Assembly: GCA_964036315.1 (NCBI GenBank)
Contig: OZ038509.1
Coordinates: 29,776,968-29,840,967, forward strand
Source of the DNA: Acanthosepion esculentum
Taxonomy: Eukaryota; Mollusca; Cephalopoda; Sepiida; Sepiidae
Direction: 5' to 3'
DNA: 64,000 nucleotides
Part shown: positions 27,352 through 36,320 of the stretch, in pieces
Position numbering within the stretch: position 1 is the stretch's first letter
Layout: the number at the start of each line of letters is the position of its first letter
Notes under the pieces: generated by a model
What the model was told of the DNA's origin: nothing
The model's database searches: none
The model's input: only the letters and a program-made list of their open reading frames with translations
Program-made: the position numbers and the translations under genes

Positions 27352-27552
27352 ATGGACAGAAGACTGCCAAAGGGCATTTGTTACCTTGAAGGAGCAGCTG
27401 ACAGAGAAAATACAGAAAATTGGGATCTTTACTTGACGCAGACACTGGCGGCCGTGAGGTTTACGATAAACGAAACCTCCAGATTTTCGCCATACTTTAT
27501 GTTGTTTGGCAGAGACGTGGTCCTACCTGTGGATAACTTGTTGAAGCCCTGA
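27352..27552 (+). pseudogene. Ty3 pol relic 1: deletion joint, then integrase C-terminal part
   Basis: Upstream of about 27410, another frame reads WTEDCQRAF and LKEQL, the segment just before RNase H in Ty3 elements. From about 27415 the sequence reads ENWDLYLTQTLAAVRF, then SPYFMLFGRD and LPVDNLL. This is the end of the integrase core, where many Ty3 integrases have a T-x-x-S-P-F/Y-x-x-x-F/Y-G-R block. RNase H and the integrase zinc finger and catalytic core, normally more than 1 kb, have been deleted at this point. Stops follow at 27550. Confidence 0.75.
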
Positions 27553-27658
27553 AGAAAGTATATGGGGGAAGATCATCATCAGGTGTTATTGGAAAAACAG
27601 CATATTTGTGCAGTCCAGAAGATGAATAAAGAGGGCACAGAAGAGAAGAAATGAGAGG

Positions 27659-27865
27659 GTGAATGCTGGAAGAAAGGTAGTAAAATTGAAAGTTGGAAAC
27701 CCTGTCTACAACAAAATTCACCTGAGAGAGCTGGACCAGAGATGGGAACCATACTACCTGTTAGTAGAGCAGACCGACCATCCCACTTGGTACCCTGACC
27801 AAAGGTTTCCGCCGGATAACGACGACCACCGATCGACCGGGACACAGGCTGGTGGCAGCGACTAA
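27659..27865 (+). pseudogene. Ty3 pol relic 1: integrase GPY/F-like tail
   Basis: A 68-codon frame reads VKLKVGNPVYNK, then LDQRWEPYYLLVEQT. This matches the integrase C-terminal module in which a V-G-D-x-V-x-V motif is followed by a basic stretch, L-D-x-K-W-x-G-P-Y/F and a hydrophobic strand. The preceding 27553-27658 is the linking helix region in a broken frame. The end of pol is near 27850; no polypurine tract or LTR was recognised after it. Confidence 0.7.
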
Positions 27866-28649
27866 GAGTCAACCCCAAAACGCCGGTAGGAGAAATAGCA
27901 CAGTTTGGCATTGCGACTGGGAGTTGACCACGAGCCGACAGTTCAGCGTCGCAATTGTTTTCTGGTTCGCAATATTAATTTATCTCCAAATTTGGGAGAT
28001 CCCTTCTTCTTATTGGTAATGTTTGCAGGTATCTTCCCGTCCGTATAACTCATTCCTTCTTTTATTTATGCCTAGCACCATTACTCCCAAATGGACGGAG
28101 GTAATTTCTCTTTATTGTCCTTCCTCTCTTAGTATCTCATCTAAGCCCACCACTTCGACAGTCTCTTTGGCAAATCTGATTTTTAAACCATTTGGCTGAA
28201 AGGGCGGTCTTTATTTTAGTCATTAATTTTCAACAACAAATTTTCTCAGGCCCTCGTCTTTTCTATGTAATCAGTTTATCCAGCTGTTTCCTTCGACCTG
28301 GTATTAGCAAATGTTTGTCTTCATATCTTTTTACACTTAATCGTACTTACAGGTTGGTTTCATATTTCAATTTCTTTGAGCAAAGGATAAAATCCTATTT
28401 CTCGGTTGGTTTACACTTCCAAAGTCGGCGGAGCTATTTCTGCTCTTTGACAAGCAGGCATAAATCAGTTTTTTCTATTCTGCCTTCGCGTTCAAAATTA
28501 ACAAAAAATATAACAACTGGCCCCTTCTTCCTCCTGACAATCATAAGACATGTTTTTGTAAGCGGACATAAATTAATTTCTTAATGTTTGCTTCCATTTC
28601 CAAAATTCTCAACTTACCCCAAATGCACTTTCATTTTGAGACTTTCCAT
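27866..28649. other. Unresolved sequence 3' of Ty3 relic 1
   Basis: No feature is recognised. An open frame at 28192-28584 (130 codons, hydrophobic and Phe/Ser rich) has no motif and looks incidental. A near-palindrome ATCTCCAAATTTGGGAGAT lies at about 27981-27999. It could include the 3' untranslated part or LTR of the element, but I see no terminal signal. Confidence 0.4.
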
Positions 28650-29240
28650 ATGGCCTTTGATAATATCTTAGATTTTGTGTTTTTCTTTGAGAAATATCTA
28701 AAAAAGTTACATTTGAAAAAGCTTTAATCTGTTTCATTAAGAATATAAGAAAGTTACATTTGCTACAGTTTTGGCATTTTTTCCTTAAGATATATATGTA
28801 CAGATTTAGTCCTTTTCATTAGGAAATATTTTAAAATGTTACATTTGATACAGATTTTATGCATATGTTGACTTTTAAATCATCTATATCTTGGGCCTAT
28901 TTTGTGTTTTTTATCTAGAAAATATTTTTTTATTTTTAAAAAGCTATGTTTTATGCGTATTTTGATTTTTTTTTTTACTGAAATATGAAAATCAGCTATG
29001 CATATTTGGTCTTTCTATGCAGAAATAGGGGGAACAGCCTATTTAAGGAAAATACCATTATTTTATGCATATTTTCTCTTTTTTATTTAGAAATATGTAA
29101 AATAGCTACATTTCATTCGTACTTTGAAATTTCTATATAGAAAGACGAAAATTAACCATATTTTGTGCATATTTTGACTTTTATATATAGAAATATGAAA
29201 AGCATCATTATTTTATGCATATTTTAACTTCTTCTATAGA
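28650..29240. repeat. Decayed tandem repeat, about 50-bp unit
   Basis: A recurring pattern of TGCATATTTT, a TTTCTATATAGAAA-like core, AATATGAAAA and (T)AGCTACATTT is seen. GCAT/GCGT/CGTA landmarks fall at 28861, 28955, 29000, 29067, 29118, 29167 and 29217, with the last three spacings 51, 50 and 49. An older-looking part has GTTACATTT at 28706, 28753 and 28838. At 29129-29144 the core is a perfect palindrome. Copies are strongly diverged. Confidence 0.6.
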
Positions 29241-30030
29241 AATGTTCAGTTTGAGGATTTTGTAAATATTGAATTTTATACCAAATGATTGGTTCTTCAT
29301 CAATTTCAGCAGATACAGCTTAGCATCTTGCTTAGGATTTGCGTCAGAATATTTCAACTTATTAGTGAATTTGAACATTGATGTTAATATTCTTAATAAT
29401 CTAAATTGGCTCTAAAGTACTAGCATAACTAACATTGTGATATACTTGGTTTTGAATAACCTCCTTATATGCATTCACTTGTAGGGGTATTGAACGGCCT
29501 CAATTCAATACGTACATTTTTTATAATTTACAAATGTGTCAGCAAACGAAAAACAAAAAAGAGAAACAGCACAAAAAACTGTTTTTATAATAACAATCTT
29601 CAATTTACTGTATGACATACAAAGCTATCAAGTGTGTGATTTTTATATAGTAAGAGTTGTAATAATACAGCAGGAGTTATTCACCTTTAATTGTTATTTG
29701 AATTAGTTAAGACTTTAAGGAAGATATAATTTTTTTTATCTGGACTCACAGAAAAGATTTCAGTTCATGAAATAATAGTAGGTTTCAATAGAAAGAATCT
29801 TCTTTGATAAGAAGGTGTTGTAGGCTGAAATTTGGTGTAAGGTGAGTTAAAAGAAATAAATCTTCACTTGAATATCGAAACGTTGAATTAACTTGCCGTC
29901 TAAATATATTGGATATTAGTGAGAGAATTATGGAAAGCTAAGAATATGTTGAATCGTAACTTATAGTTCCATCAGATTTTGAAGTAAATTAGTTTCTGTT
30001 GCTTGTAGTTGATCAGTTAAGAGATGTTCA
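29241..30030. other. AT-rich sequence without recognised features
   Basis: I see no gene, repeat or mobile-element signature on either strand in this stretch. Confidence 0.4.
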
Positions 30031-30036
30031 ATATTC

Positions 30037-30070
30037 GTACGTACGCGTGTGCGCGTGTTTGTGTGTGTGG
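30037..30070 (+). repeat. Imperfect GT/CG microsatellite
   Basis: A run of mixed GTAC, GTGTGCGCGTG and TGTGTGTGTGG. It lies at the left side of a patch (30070-30250) richer in G+C and CpG than its surroundings. Confidence 0.8.
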
Positions 30071-30255
30071 CATAGCGTCTTTATAGCGTTTGCCCTTAAG
30101 GGACAAAGCGGCCTTTCCACAGCACTGCATCACTGTCGCCTGAGAAGAGAAGAGAGAGTTGAAAGTAGCGCTGATATTTATAATGTTGCATGTCACGTGA
30201 TAGGCTCGAAACACATAGACTTTTGGCGGAATTGTATTTTCGTTCAGGTAAGAAA
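30071..30255 (+). other. G+C-richer patch with E-box and splice-donor-like site
   Basis: The patch contains a CACGTG E-box (about 30194) and ends with CAGGTAAGAA (about 30246), a strong match to the metazoan 5' splice donor. It could be an orphan first exon or a piece of a transposon. No convincing protein is encoded. Low confidence. Confidence 0.2.
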
Positions 30256-30389
30256 CTAGGTCGATACAATTCGTACGTAGTTGAACAATCAAGAGTCAGA
30301 GAAATATCATGGCTCTGTGATCTACATTTTGCACAAAATTGAACATATTATTTTCAGCCATTTGAAATGATGAAGAATTAAGATTCTAC

Positions 30390-30833
30390 ACACGGAAGCA
30401 ATGCAGACCACTTTCAGGCCAAGCTACCGAATCCGATTTAACCACGAAGGACCCAGAAATCCAAAATTTAAAGTTTTGTCTAAACTTTCCCAGAGACAAT
30501 GCTCGAATAATTAAATCGGCAGGGTTTTCCGGGGAAGGCACATATTTGAATTTTATTGATAATCAATGTTGAGAATCTAACTGTTCTAGAGAAACTTTGA
30601 TGTTTTTTAATCTTTACTTGAGAAACTGGTTTTAGGTTTTTATGTTGCCGGACCATAACCAAGACAACACTATGTGAGCATCACAATAATTACATCTTTG
30701 ATACAAACATTTGATAAAGGTTTCAAGATGTTCTTAATGTTTTGCACCGTTAAGTATACTGATAACAACTCAAGTGAAGGCAAAGACTGTTCTTTTATGG
30801 GCGCTTAGCAAAAATTAAGGAGGCCATAGAATC
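30390..30833 (-). pseudogene. BEL/Pao RNase H end (downstream half)
   Basis: Continuing on the minus strand from the left target duplication (30833-30826): ASLIFAKRP, a frame change, then LPSLELLSVYLTVQN with the RNase H Glu at 30771-30769, CIKDVIIV, DAHIVLSWLWSGN, degenerate sequence, YVPSPENPADLI (30512-30526 encodes NPADL), RALSLGKF and FWISGSFVVKSDSVAWP. The last block is the segment that follows the ADL motif in BEL/Pao, usually a W-W-x-G-P-x-F/W-L pattern. Several in-frame stops and at least two frame changes are present. Similarity fades below about 30390. Confidence 0.75.
30826..30833. repeat. Left hAT target-site duplication ATAGAATC
   Basis: Perfect 8-bp match to 32333-32340 at the other end of the element; immediately followed by CAG. 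Confidence 0.85.
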
Positions 30834-31069
30834 CAGGAGTGGTGTGCAATCTTCCACGACAGCTAGTTTACCCTCCGCTAGGAAATGCACTCTTCCTGTT
30901 ACGATTTTACCAACATCATACTTACAAAGTAATCAACAAGCATTCATTGGTTAATCACCTTCAATCTAGCTTGCTAATTGGTCAGTTTCGACCAATCAGA
31001 TCGCTCCTACGCGCAAAATCCATTTAGGCGCCAAGTCAGTTCTGAGCCACCTACGTGGCACAGCGAAGA

Positions 31070-31077
31070 TATATAAA
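31070..31077 (+). promoter_or_regulatory. TATA box of the 30.8-31.6 kb LTR
   Basis: TATATAAA, 74 bp downstream of the last of three CCAAT-type boxes, which is a classic pol II promoter layout; transcription would start near 31100. Confidence 0.55.
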
Positions 31078-31417
31078 CAAAACACGTGTGATAGTCGCTC
31101 TCTTCAGGTTCCTGTTTTTCTCGACTTCTTAACTTTTCTACGTCACTCGTACATCTCAACACGCTGCCAAAACGTGACCCTAAAGGATCTCTCGTCTCGA
31201 CTGATCCAGTCAGACGTTAAAAGAACTGTACATAATTCATGCAAGTATTATTTTTTAACTCTATTGAACTTGTTCATACATTCTAAACATGCTACACTAT
31301 TCTTATACATTCTAATAGTCGACTTATTCAATATGAGCTCAGATACAATTTTACCAAGTCAAAGAGACGTAACTCCGTCTAACCTTTCAGTTCAAATTCA
31401 TGTATATTCAGTTCAAT

Positions 31418-31423
31418 AATAAA
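31418..31423 (+). terminator. Polyadenylation signal of the same LTR
   Basis: AATAAA about 345 bp downstream of the TATA box, followed by T- and GT-rich sequence. Confidence 0.5.
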
Positions 31424-31820
31424 TCCTATTGTTATGTTTTGAATCATTATTCTTGTCTTTTATTAATTGTTGTGGATGGAGGATTATGAACACGCACAAT
31501 TTTAAGCCTTCTGATCATTCAAACCTTCTGATATCTCTTAACATCCTCATACAACCGCAACAATGGAATTCAAAATTTTAAGAACGGTTTCTCTCAACAA
31601 CAGGTCTCAATAGTAACAGGCTCCCTCATTTTCCACAGTATAATTTAGGAATAAATTAAATTTTTCTTGCACTTAGTCAAAAATACCAAAATTAATCTAC
31701 GTTATCATTTTGAAAGGAAAAATAATTAAAAGAAATGCTTTAAAATCTTTTATTCATGATCTTTCATTTTAAAAACATCCAAATAGCCACTTGATTGTCA
31801 TCATTGTCTTCAGCATTCTT

Positions 31821-32240
31821 TTATCTCACTCTGTTGTCATCAACACCGTGATTTTTGTAAGCCATGTTTTAACGAGAAGAGTGGAATCCCATAAATCTAA
31901 AGTGAGGCCAATTGATTGTCATCAAATTTGCTTCATTTTCCACTGTAAGGCGGCTTCTTTTATCTGAGTATATAATATTCATTTTTGAAAAAAACCTTTC
32001 TGTCTTGGAAGAACTGATAGCAATCGTATTGATAATAGTTTTCGCTTTTTATACACTTTGAAGAATTACAGGATTATGAAAGTTTTTCAGGACATTTTCC
32101 ACATAATCTTCAGCGGCTTTATAGGGAATAAATATTTCTTGAATATTCCAAATATGGCAAGTTCAGCAGTTCATGAAATTTGTATTCACCTTTATTCGAT
32201 CACCTGAATTTACATCCCAACTGATTATGTGACTACAATC
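31821..32240 (-). pseudogene. hAT transposase C-terminal dimerisation domain remnant
   Basis: On the minus strand, 32036-31869 is an open stretch of 55 codons plus a stop reading TIAISSSKTERFFSKMN, then SDKRSRLTVENEANLM. This fits the hAT dimerisation domain (Dimer_Tnp_hAT), where a T-I-P-V-S-x-A-x-x-E-R-x-F-S-x-M-x pattern is followed by R-x-R-L and a hydrophobic helix. Beyond a frame change, WLTK and NHGVDDNRVR before the stop at 31821 resemble the C-terminal tail of KIAA1586-like hAT proteins (W-L-x-x-G/N-H-x-x-x-D-D-x-R). Upstream to about 32240 the YVENVLKNFHNP-like sequence has stops. The N-terminal zinc finger and catalytic core are gone. Confidence 0.75.
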
Positions 32241-32332
32241 TAATATTAGCAGTCCTCCGGGTTCGCTGAGCTCATAAATTTCCAAGAACAGGTTCCTGCG
32301 AACCTGTGCGAACCCGCTGAATCCTACCACTG

Positions 32333-32340
32333 ATAGAATC
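32333..32340. repeat. Right hAT target-site duplication ATAGAATC
   Basis: Perfect 8-bp match to 30826-30833; immediately preceded by CCACTG, the complement of the CAGTGG terminus. Confidence 0.85.
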
Positions 32341-32860
32341 CTGTCTTATATCGGAGGCAAAACCATATACCTTTTTGGAGGTATCACAAAATAAATATAT
32401 TTCCGCAGGTATGAAATAACAACTGCACATCTGGGAAATTTCAAGGAACTTTCAGGTATTATAATTTCATCTCAGGACAATTTTAATTCCCACAAGTCAC
32501 TTAGAAGTAGTCTCCCTTTAATTGTCAGTGATAAGCACAATGATAAGTAGTCAAACACACTGGAATTTTGCGCCAATATTTTTCTTTTCGTGTTGGCAGA
32601 AATCTAAACCTCCCATTGAAATTTCTAAAGCATCTTTGACGGTATTATACTTATATGCTAAAGTTTTTTTTCTAAGTCACTACTATGTTCTGCAATTTTT
32701 ATCGTCTTCTAGTCACTTCTTTAATGCCTTGCAATTTGAGTTACACGGAACGTAACTCAAAACTTCCATCTACCATCCTTTCACGGATTCTTTATATAAC
32801 AATTCTTCGAGAGAATCACTTGTCTTAATCAAATTATCGATATAAAAATATGCATTTGTG
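32341..32860 (-). pseudogene. BEL/Pao RT end and RNase H start (upstream half)
   Basis: The minus strand reads AYFYIDNLIKTSDSLEELL from about 32853, with YIDN in the place of the catalytic YVDD; the second Asp is Asn (32833-32835, ATT on the plus strand). Several stops follow, then SLEELL-type helix, VPCNSN-like finger residues, the connection LWELKLS-stop-DEI, KFPRC, and the RNase H strand FCDTSKKVYGFAS whose Asp is at 32385-32383. The sequence then meets the hAT target duplication at 32340-32333. The family assignment rests on the combined order of motifs rather than one of them. Confidence 0.7.
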
Positions 32861-33161
32861 ATAACATTTTTTAGTACTAATAGTACTAAAATTTTCTAGT
32901 GTGGAGTAGTTAGATTGGTAAGTGGTCAGGTAAACACTTTTGTCTTCTCTCTAATTGCTACTACTAAAGTCACTATTTTTTTCTTTTGTTACTGTAATGT
33001 TTTCATCGCCTCACAAGATTAATCGAAAATTTCTATAGTGATGATAATTTGTACCTGTTCATGAATGATTTCCTGACAATTTAGTGAATATGATAAAACT
33101 TAAATATCTGTTGCCAGGTGAACCTTCGTCTAGAAAAAAACCATGGTTAAAAAAGAATTCT

Positions 33162-33377
33162 TTAACTGTCTGCCTTTACCTTGTAGAGTTTACAAGATAC
33201 TAAATCGGCAGGAGTTCGCTCATTGATATGCTTGAATATTTCTTTAATAATGAATTGTCTGTCTAAATATTCTTCATTTAACAAATCAATAGCTACATAA
33301 TTTTCGTCATTAATTTTATGATGCTGAATTAATATGCCTTTAAGTAGGTACCTAATAGTTAGCTGAAAAAAGAGCAT
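33162..33377 (-). pseudogene. BEL/Pao Gag DUF1759-like fragment
   Basis: The 71-codon frame holds ENYVAIDLLNEEYLDRQFII, followed by KEIFKHI. This resembles the DUF1759 segment of BEL/Pao Gag, in which N-Y-x-x-A-x-x-L-L-x-x-x-F/Y is followed by an I-I-x-x-H/L helix. The call rests on this short pattern and on position: it is upstream of the RT remnant on the same strand, as expected. It ends at a stop at 33162, and between 33160 and 32900 nothing recognisable remains, so much of gag, protease and the front of RT is lost. Its 5' limit coincides with the left arm of the inverted repeat at 33371. A further TPADLV string near its end resembles the RNase H-end motif NPADL but is probably coincidental. 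Confidence 0.5.
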
Positions 33378-33990
33378 AGCCGGATGAAAAAGGCCTCAAA
33401 CTTAATAAATAAAAAAATTATCGTTAAAATCTTTATGTTATTATTAAGAGGGAAGAACAAAGTATTTTCTAATTATTTTTTTACATTCTTTACTTCTTTC
33501 TAACACGTTCGAAATGTTTGTTAAAAATCTTGTTTTTTTATGCGTCAACGGTTTTTCGGTAAAATGACACATTTTGGAAAGTCTTGCAAAAATCAAATAA
33601 TGAAACTGTTAGGACTTATTCACAAATGAATGAATTTATTTTTGAAATTATTATTTGTAGAACATTTTGGCAAAATTATTTTTTTTACATCTGCTAGGAA
33701 TGAAATTCGTCCTCCAAATTTTTTTGTTCAATTAAAAGCAGGAACTCCTTGGAGAAAGTAAATCATTTTTTTATAAACTTTTACAAAATTCCCTAAAATC
33801 TGTTCTAAATGAGTAAAATAAAAACTGCAATAAAATTATCTAATTATTTAATTTGATAAGCTAATTAAAAGCTTATCAGATTAAATAATTGTTTATAAAT
33901 ATCTTTTAGAAATAATGTCTATTAAGGAAATTATAGTTTGATGAATAAAATCGATGAATAATGAATTTTTACAAAAAAAATTTTTAATTA
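33371..33990. repeat. Left arm of a long diverged inverted repeat
   Basis: It matches the reverse complement of about 35590-36320. Shared islands include TGTTATTATTAAGA, GAACAAAGTATTTT, CTTTCTAACACGTTC, GGACTTATTCACAAATGAAT, CCTTGGA, AAATCTG and GATGAATAATGAA, all in the same order. Estimated by eye, arms differ by roughly a quarter to a third, so this is old. Confidence 0.75.
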
Positions 33991-34275
33991 TTCGTTTCGA
34001 GTCTATTACTCTCGAATCCGGCCTTGAAATTATTAAATGCAAATTTATCCTTTTTGTAGAGCTTTAGACTAAAAAAAGGGACATTTGTTGAGTTATGCAC
34101 CAGGAAAGCCTACAGAACCCACCTATGTCTCAGTATCAAATTCATCGCCTTTCCTTTTCACTCGCCGTTCGATAATATACCACTTTCAAATTCTGCTTCT
34201 GTCAGAAAAACTTCCCTGCATAAACTGTTAACTATTTTTTATCCTATTACAGGATTTCTCTGTGATTGTTTATGT

Positions 34276-34302
34276 TTGTTGTTGTTGTTGCTGTTGTTGT
34301 CA
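34276..34302 (+). repeat. GTT/TTG trinucleotide microsatellite
   Basis: Short imperfect (TTG)n run with one GCT interruption. Confidence 0.8.
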
Positions 34303-34329
34303 AATATTTTTTATGCTGACTTACCACAA

Positions 34330-34490
34330 ATTATTCCCTTTAATTTCAATACTTTAATTTCAATATTTTCCTTTGTTTTGATGCTGAAAAAATAGTCCAT
34401 GGGAAGCAACGGTTCAATGGTTATCCCCCTTTGCTATAATTTTATTGTTGTATCGTGGAACTTTTTCTTTTTGGAAAAGTAAAGTTATAT
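34330..34490 (+). repeat. Dispersed direct repeat, copy 1
   Basis: Shares with 37715-37880, in order, CATGGGAAGCAAC, a TCCCCCTT-type stretch, TATCGTGGAA and CTTTTTGGAAAAGTAAAG. It ends where the TA-flanked element (34501) begins. Confidence 0.7.
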
Positions 34491-34886
34491 ATATATATAT
34501 AGGTCCCTTCACTTTTTTGGCATAAATTTTCGATACCTAAGGTTTAAAATTAAATTTTAAAAATGAAAACTCTTTCTTGAAGATTTCATTTTAGCTTTAA
34601 TTGAAAGTTTAATAATTAAATTTATTATTTCCATTAAGTAAAATATTCTGGAGTATTTCAGATAGAAATTATATAGATTGGAATGTCAAATTTAATTTTG
34701 ATTTCGTAAAATTTTCTTAAAAGTGGCCATTTTCTTAATTTTAAGAAATTTGTAAAGAAAACAAGTTTTTCTATTTTAAAATTCTTTCAAAAAATATATA
34801 TTTCTGACACGTTAGTTTAGTAAAATTAGAAAATTTAAAGTTAAATTAATCTTATATTAAATAAATATTACTTACTTATAACATAA

Positions 34887-35117
34887 AAAAATAATATACA
34901 ACCAATTATTAACGATTGGTCCTGTTCATCTGATCCAACGTTTGATGGACTGCTGATAGACGAAGCGATGACTATGGATGACCCAATTGTCAGAAATCTA
35001 AGTGAACGCATATTTTTGTTTTTTAACTACATAGTAATTTTTACAAATGAACTTTTTTTTCCGCAATTATTTAATATTTTATTGACTTTTATTTACCTTT
35101 CGAAGATGCAAAAATAA
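34887..35117 (+). other. Open stretch with protein-like composition
   Basis: This is a 76-codon open frame without ATG start. Codons from 34914 read DPTFDGLLIDEAMTMDDPIV and then RNLSERIF, unlike the surrounding low-complexity AT sequence; the C-terminal half is hydrophobic. I do not recognise the family. It may be a remnant of an element-encoded protein or chance. Confidence 0.2.
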
Positions 35118-35589
35118 AAAAAATTTAAATACTATAAAATTTTCTTCAATTAATTTTATAATTTAATAAGAAATGAAATACCATGATTACTCAATTGAAG
35201 TATGTCCCACACATAAATACATAAAATAAAAATATTTATCGAAATAGTAATTGAAAAAAGTAAAACTTAGTTTAAGCTTTAAACTTTTAAAGCTGGATAG
35301 AAATTTTGAAAACCTGTTGAAACGTAACTGAAGCGACATAATAAAGGGATAAAACTTTTCGATGATAATAATGCCAATTTCAGTCTACCGTACATGAAAA
35401 TAATGAGCGTATTAAGTAAAAAAATACAAAATAAAAAATTATTTTAAAAATAGAATAGCACAACTAAGTTGATTAATCTTTTCAATTTGGGATTTAATAA
35501 ATTTTGTTTTCACTTAATTACTATATTACATCCAGGAAATAGCCCAATACAGAATTTTACACGATTTTAAACTATTATAAATTATTATA

Positions 35590-35914
35590 ATTAAAATATT
35601 TAAAAAAATGAAAAAATTCTTGTAAAACTTCATTATTCATCAGAAAATTTTTATTTCTTCACTGTCCTTAATATTACTTATTTACAAAAACAATTAAAAG
35701 CTTTTCTAATTAAGTAATGTCATAGTTTTATTGGATTCATTATTTTTCAACTCAGAGCAGATTTTCAGTGAGATAGCTCAAATATGAAAAGAAAAGTAGG
35801 TGATTTACAATATCCAAGGACTCTTACTTTTACCCCACAAAAAAAAACAGAAATAGAAAGGTTTTGTGCAAAATTTCATGAAATTAAGTAAGTGGAGGGT
35901 AACATATTTAAAAA

Positions 35915-35970
<56 letters not shown>

Positions 35971-36320
35971 CCAAAATTTTCTAAAAAAAAACATTTCAAA
36001 AATAATTTCATTCATTTGTGAATAAGTCCTGAAAATGTCATTAAAATCGGACAATTACTTGATTTTTTCAAGAATTTCCAAATCAATGTGTTTTCAACGG
36101 AAAAAAGCGCAAAAAACAGTGTTATTTTATGACACCACGATGACGTAAACAAAAGAAGACTTTATCCAAAAATGTGAACGTGTTAGAAAGGATTAAACAA
36201 TTTCAAAAAATTCTTAAAAAAATACTTTGTTCTTTCATCTTAATAATAACATACACATTTTGACGATAAAAATTTATTTTCGTTAAGTTTGTTACCTTTT
36301 TCACTACGCTATCTGTTTTC
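35590..36320. repeat. Right arm of the long inverted repeat
   Basis: Inverted partner of 33371-33990, with the same ordered islands on the minus strand. It is interrupted by a (TA)n run at 35916-35969 absent from the left arm. It lies inside the TIR-bounded element 34501-36342. Confidence 0.75.
35916..35969. repeat. (TA)n microsatellite
   Basis: About 54 bp of uninterrupted TA dinucleotides within the right arm of the inverted repeat. Confidence 0.95.

Larger units (their letters stand above)
26209..27865 (+). mobile_element. Ty3/gypsy pol relic 1, internally deleted
   Basis: This is a decayed Ty3/gypsy pol fragment beginning directly at the edge of satellite A. In order it holds a protease-RT linker, RT with a YLDD box, a short post-RT stretch, then the C-terminal end of integrase and a GPY/F-like segment. 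RNase H and most of integrase are missing. At least four frame changes and several stops exclude function. No LTR or primer-binding site was found; the 5' part (gag, protease) is absent. Confidence 0.85.
30843..31562 (+). mobile_element. Probable solo LTR (720 bp) inside the hAT left terminus
   Basis: It begins TGTGCAATC and ends CCGCAACA, flanked by GTGG (30839-30842) and ATGG (31563-31566), a 4-bp target duplication with one mismatch. Removing it rejoins a hAT terminus of the CAG..TGG..ATTCA type. Inside, in plus orientation, are CCAAT-type boxes (30946-30950 and 30977-30981 inverted, 30992-30996 direct), TATATAAA at 31070-31077 and AATAAA at 31418-31423 followed by T/GT-rich sequence. That U3-R-U5 order fits an LTR. 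The family is unknown. An 81-codon frame at 31174-31419 shows no motif. Confidence 0.6.
30834..32332 (-). mobile_element. hAT-superfamily DNA transposon remnant with 8-bp TSD
   Basis: It is flanked by perfect 8-bp direct repeats ATAGAATC (30826-30833 and 32333-32340), the target-duplication length of hAT. The right terminus read on the minus strand is CAGTGGTAGGATTCA; the left terminus on the plus strand begins CAGGAGTGG and, after an inserted LTR, resumes with ATGGAATTCAAAA at 31563. Near the right end there are nested inverted repeats GGGTTCGC/GCGAACCC (32259-32266, 32308-32315) and CAGGTTC/GAACCTG (32289-32295, 32300-32306). Without the LTR the element is about 0.78 kb and keeps only the C-terminal end of a transposase, so it is internally deleted and non-autonomous. 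Confidence 0.8.
30390..33377 (-). mobile_element. BEL/Pao retrotransposon relic, split by a hAT insertion
   Basis: Read on the minus strand, motifs follow BEL/Pao order: a Gag DUF1759-like piece (33377-33162), an RT YxDD box as YIDN (32844-32833), a post-RT LWELKLS/DE motif (about 32500) and KFPRC (32445-32428), the RNase H first Asp in FCDTSKKVYG (32385), then, after the hAT insertion, the RNase H Glu in SLELL (30771-30769), DAHIVLSWL, YVPSPENPADL (about 30540-30512) and FWISG. Removing the hAT and one copy of its target duplication leaves the reading frame continuous across the joint. Stops and frameshifts throughout show it is dead. No LTRs were recognised. Confidence 0.75.

Noticed and set aside
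28192..28584. 130-codon ORF as an envelope-like or host gene
   Set aside because: The composition is low-information (Phe, Ser, Leu), no motif or signal is convincing, and it is not clearly linked to the Ty3 relic.
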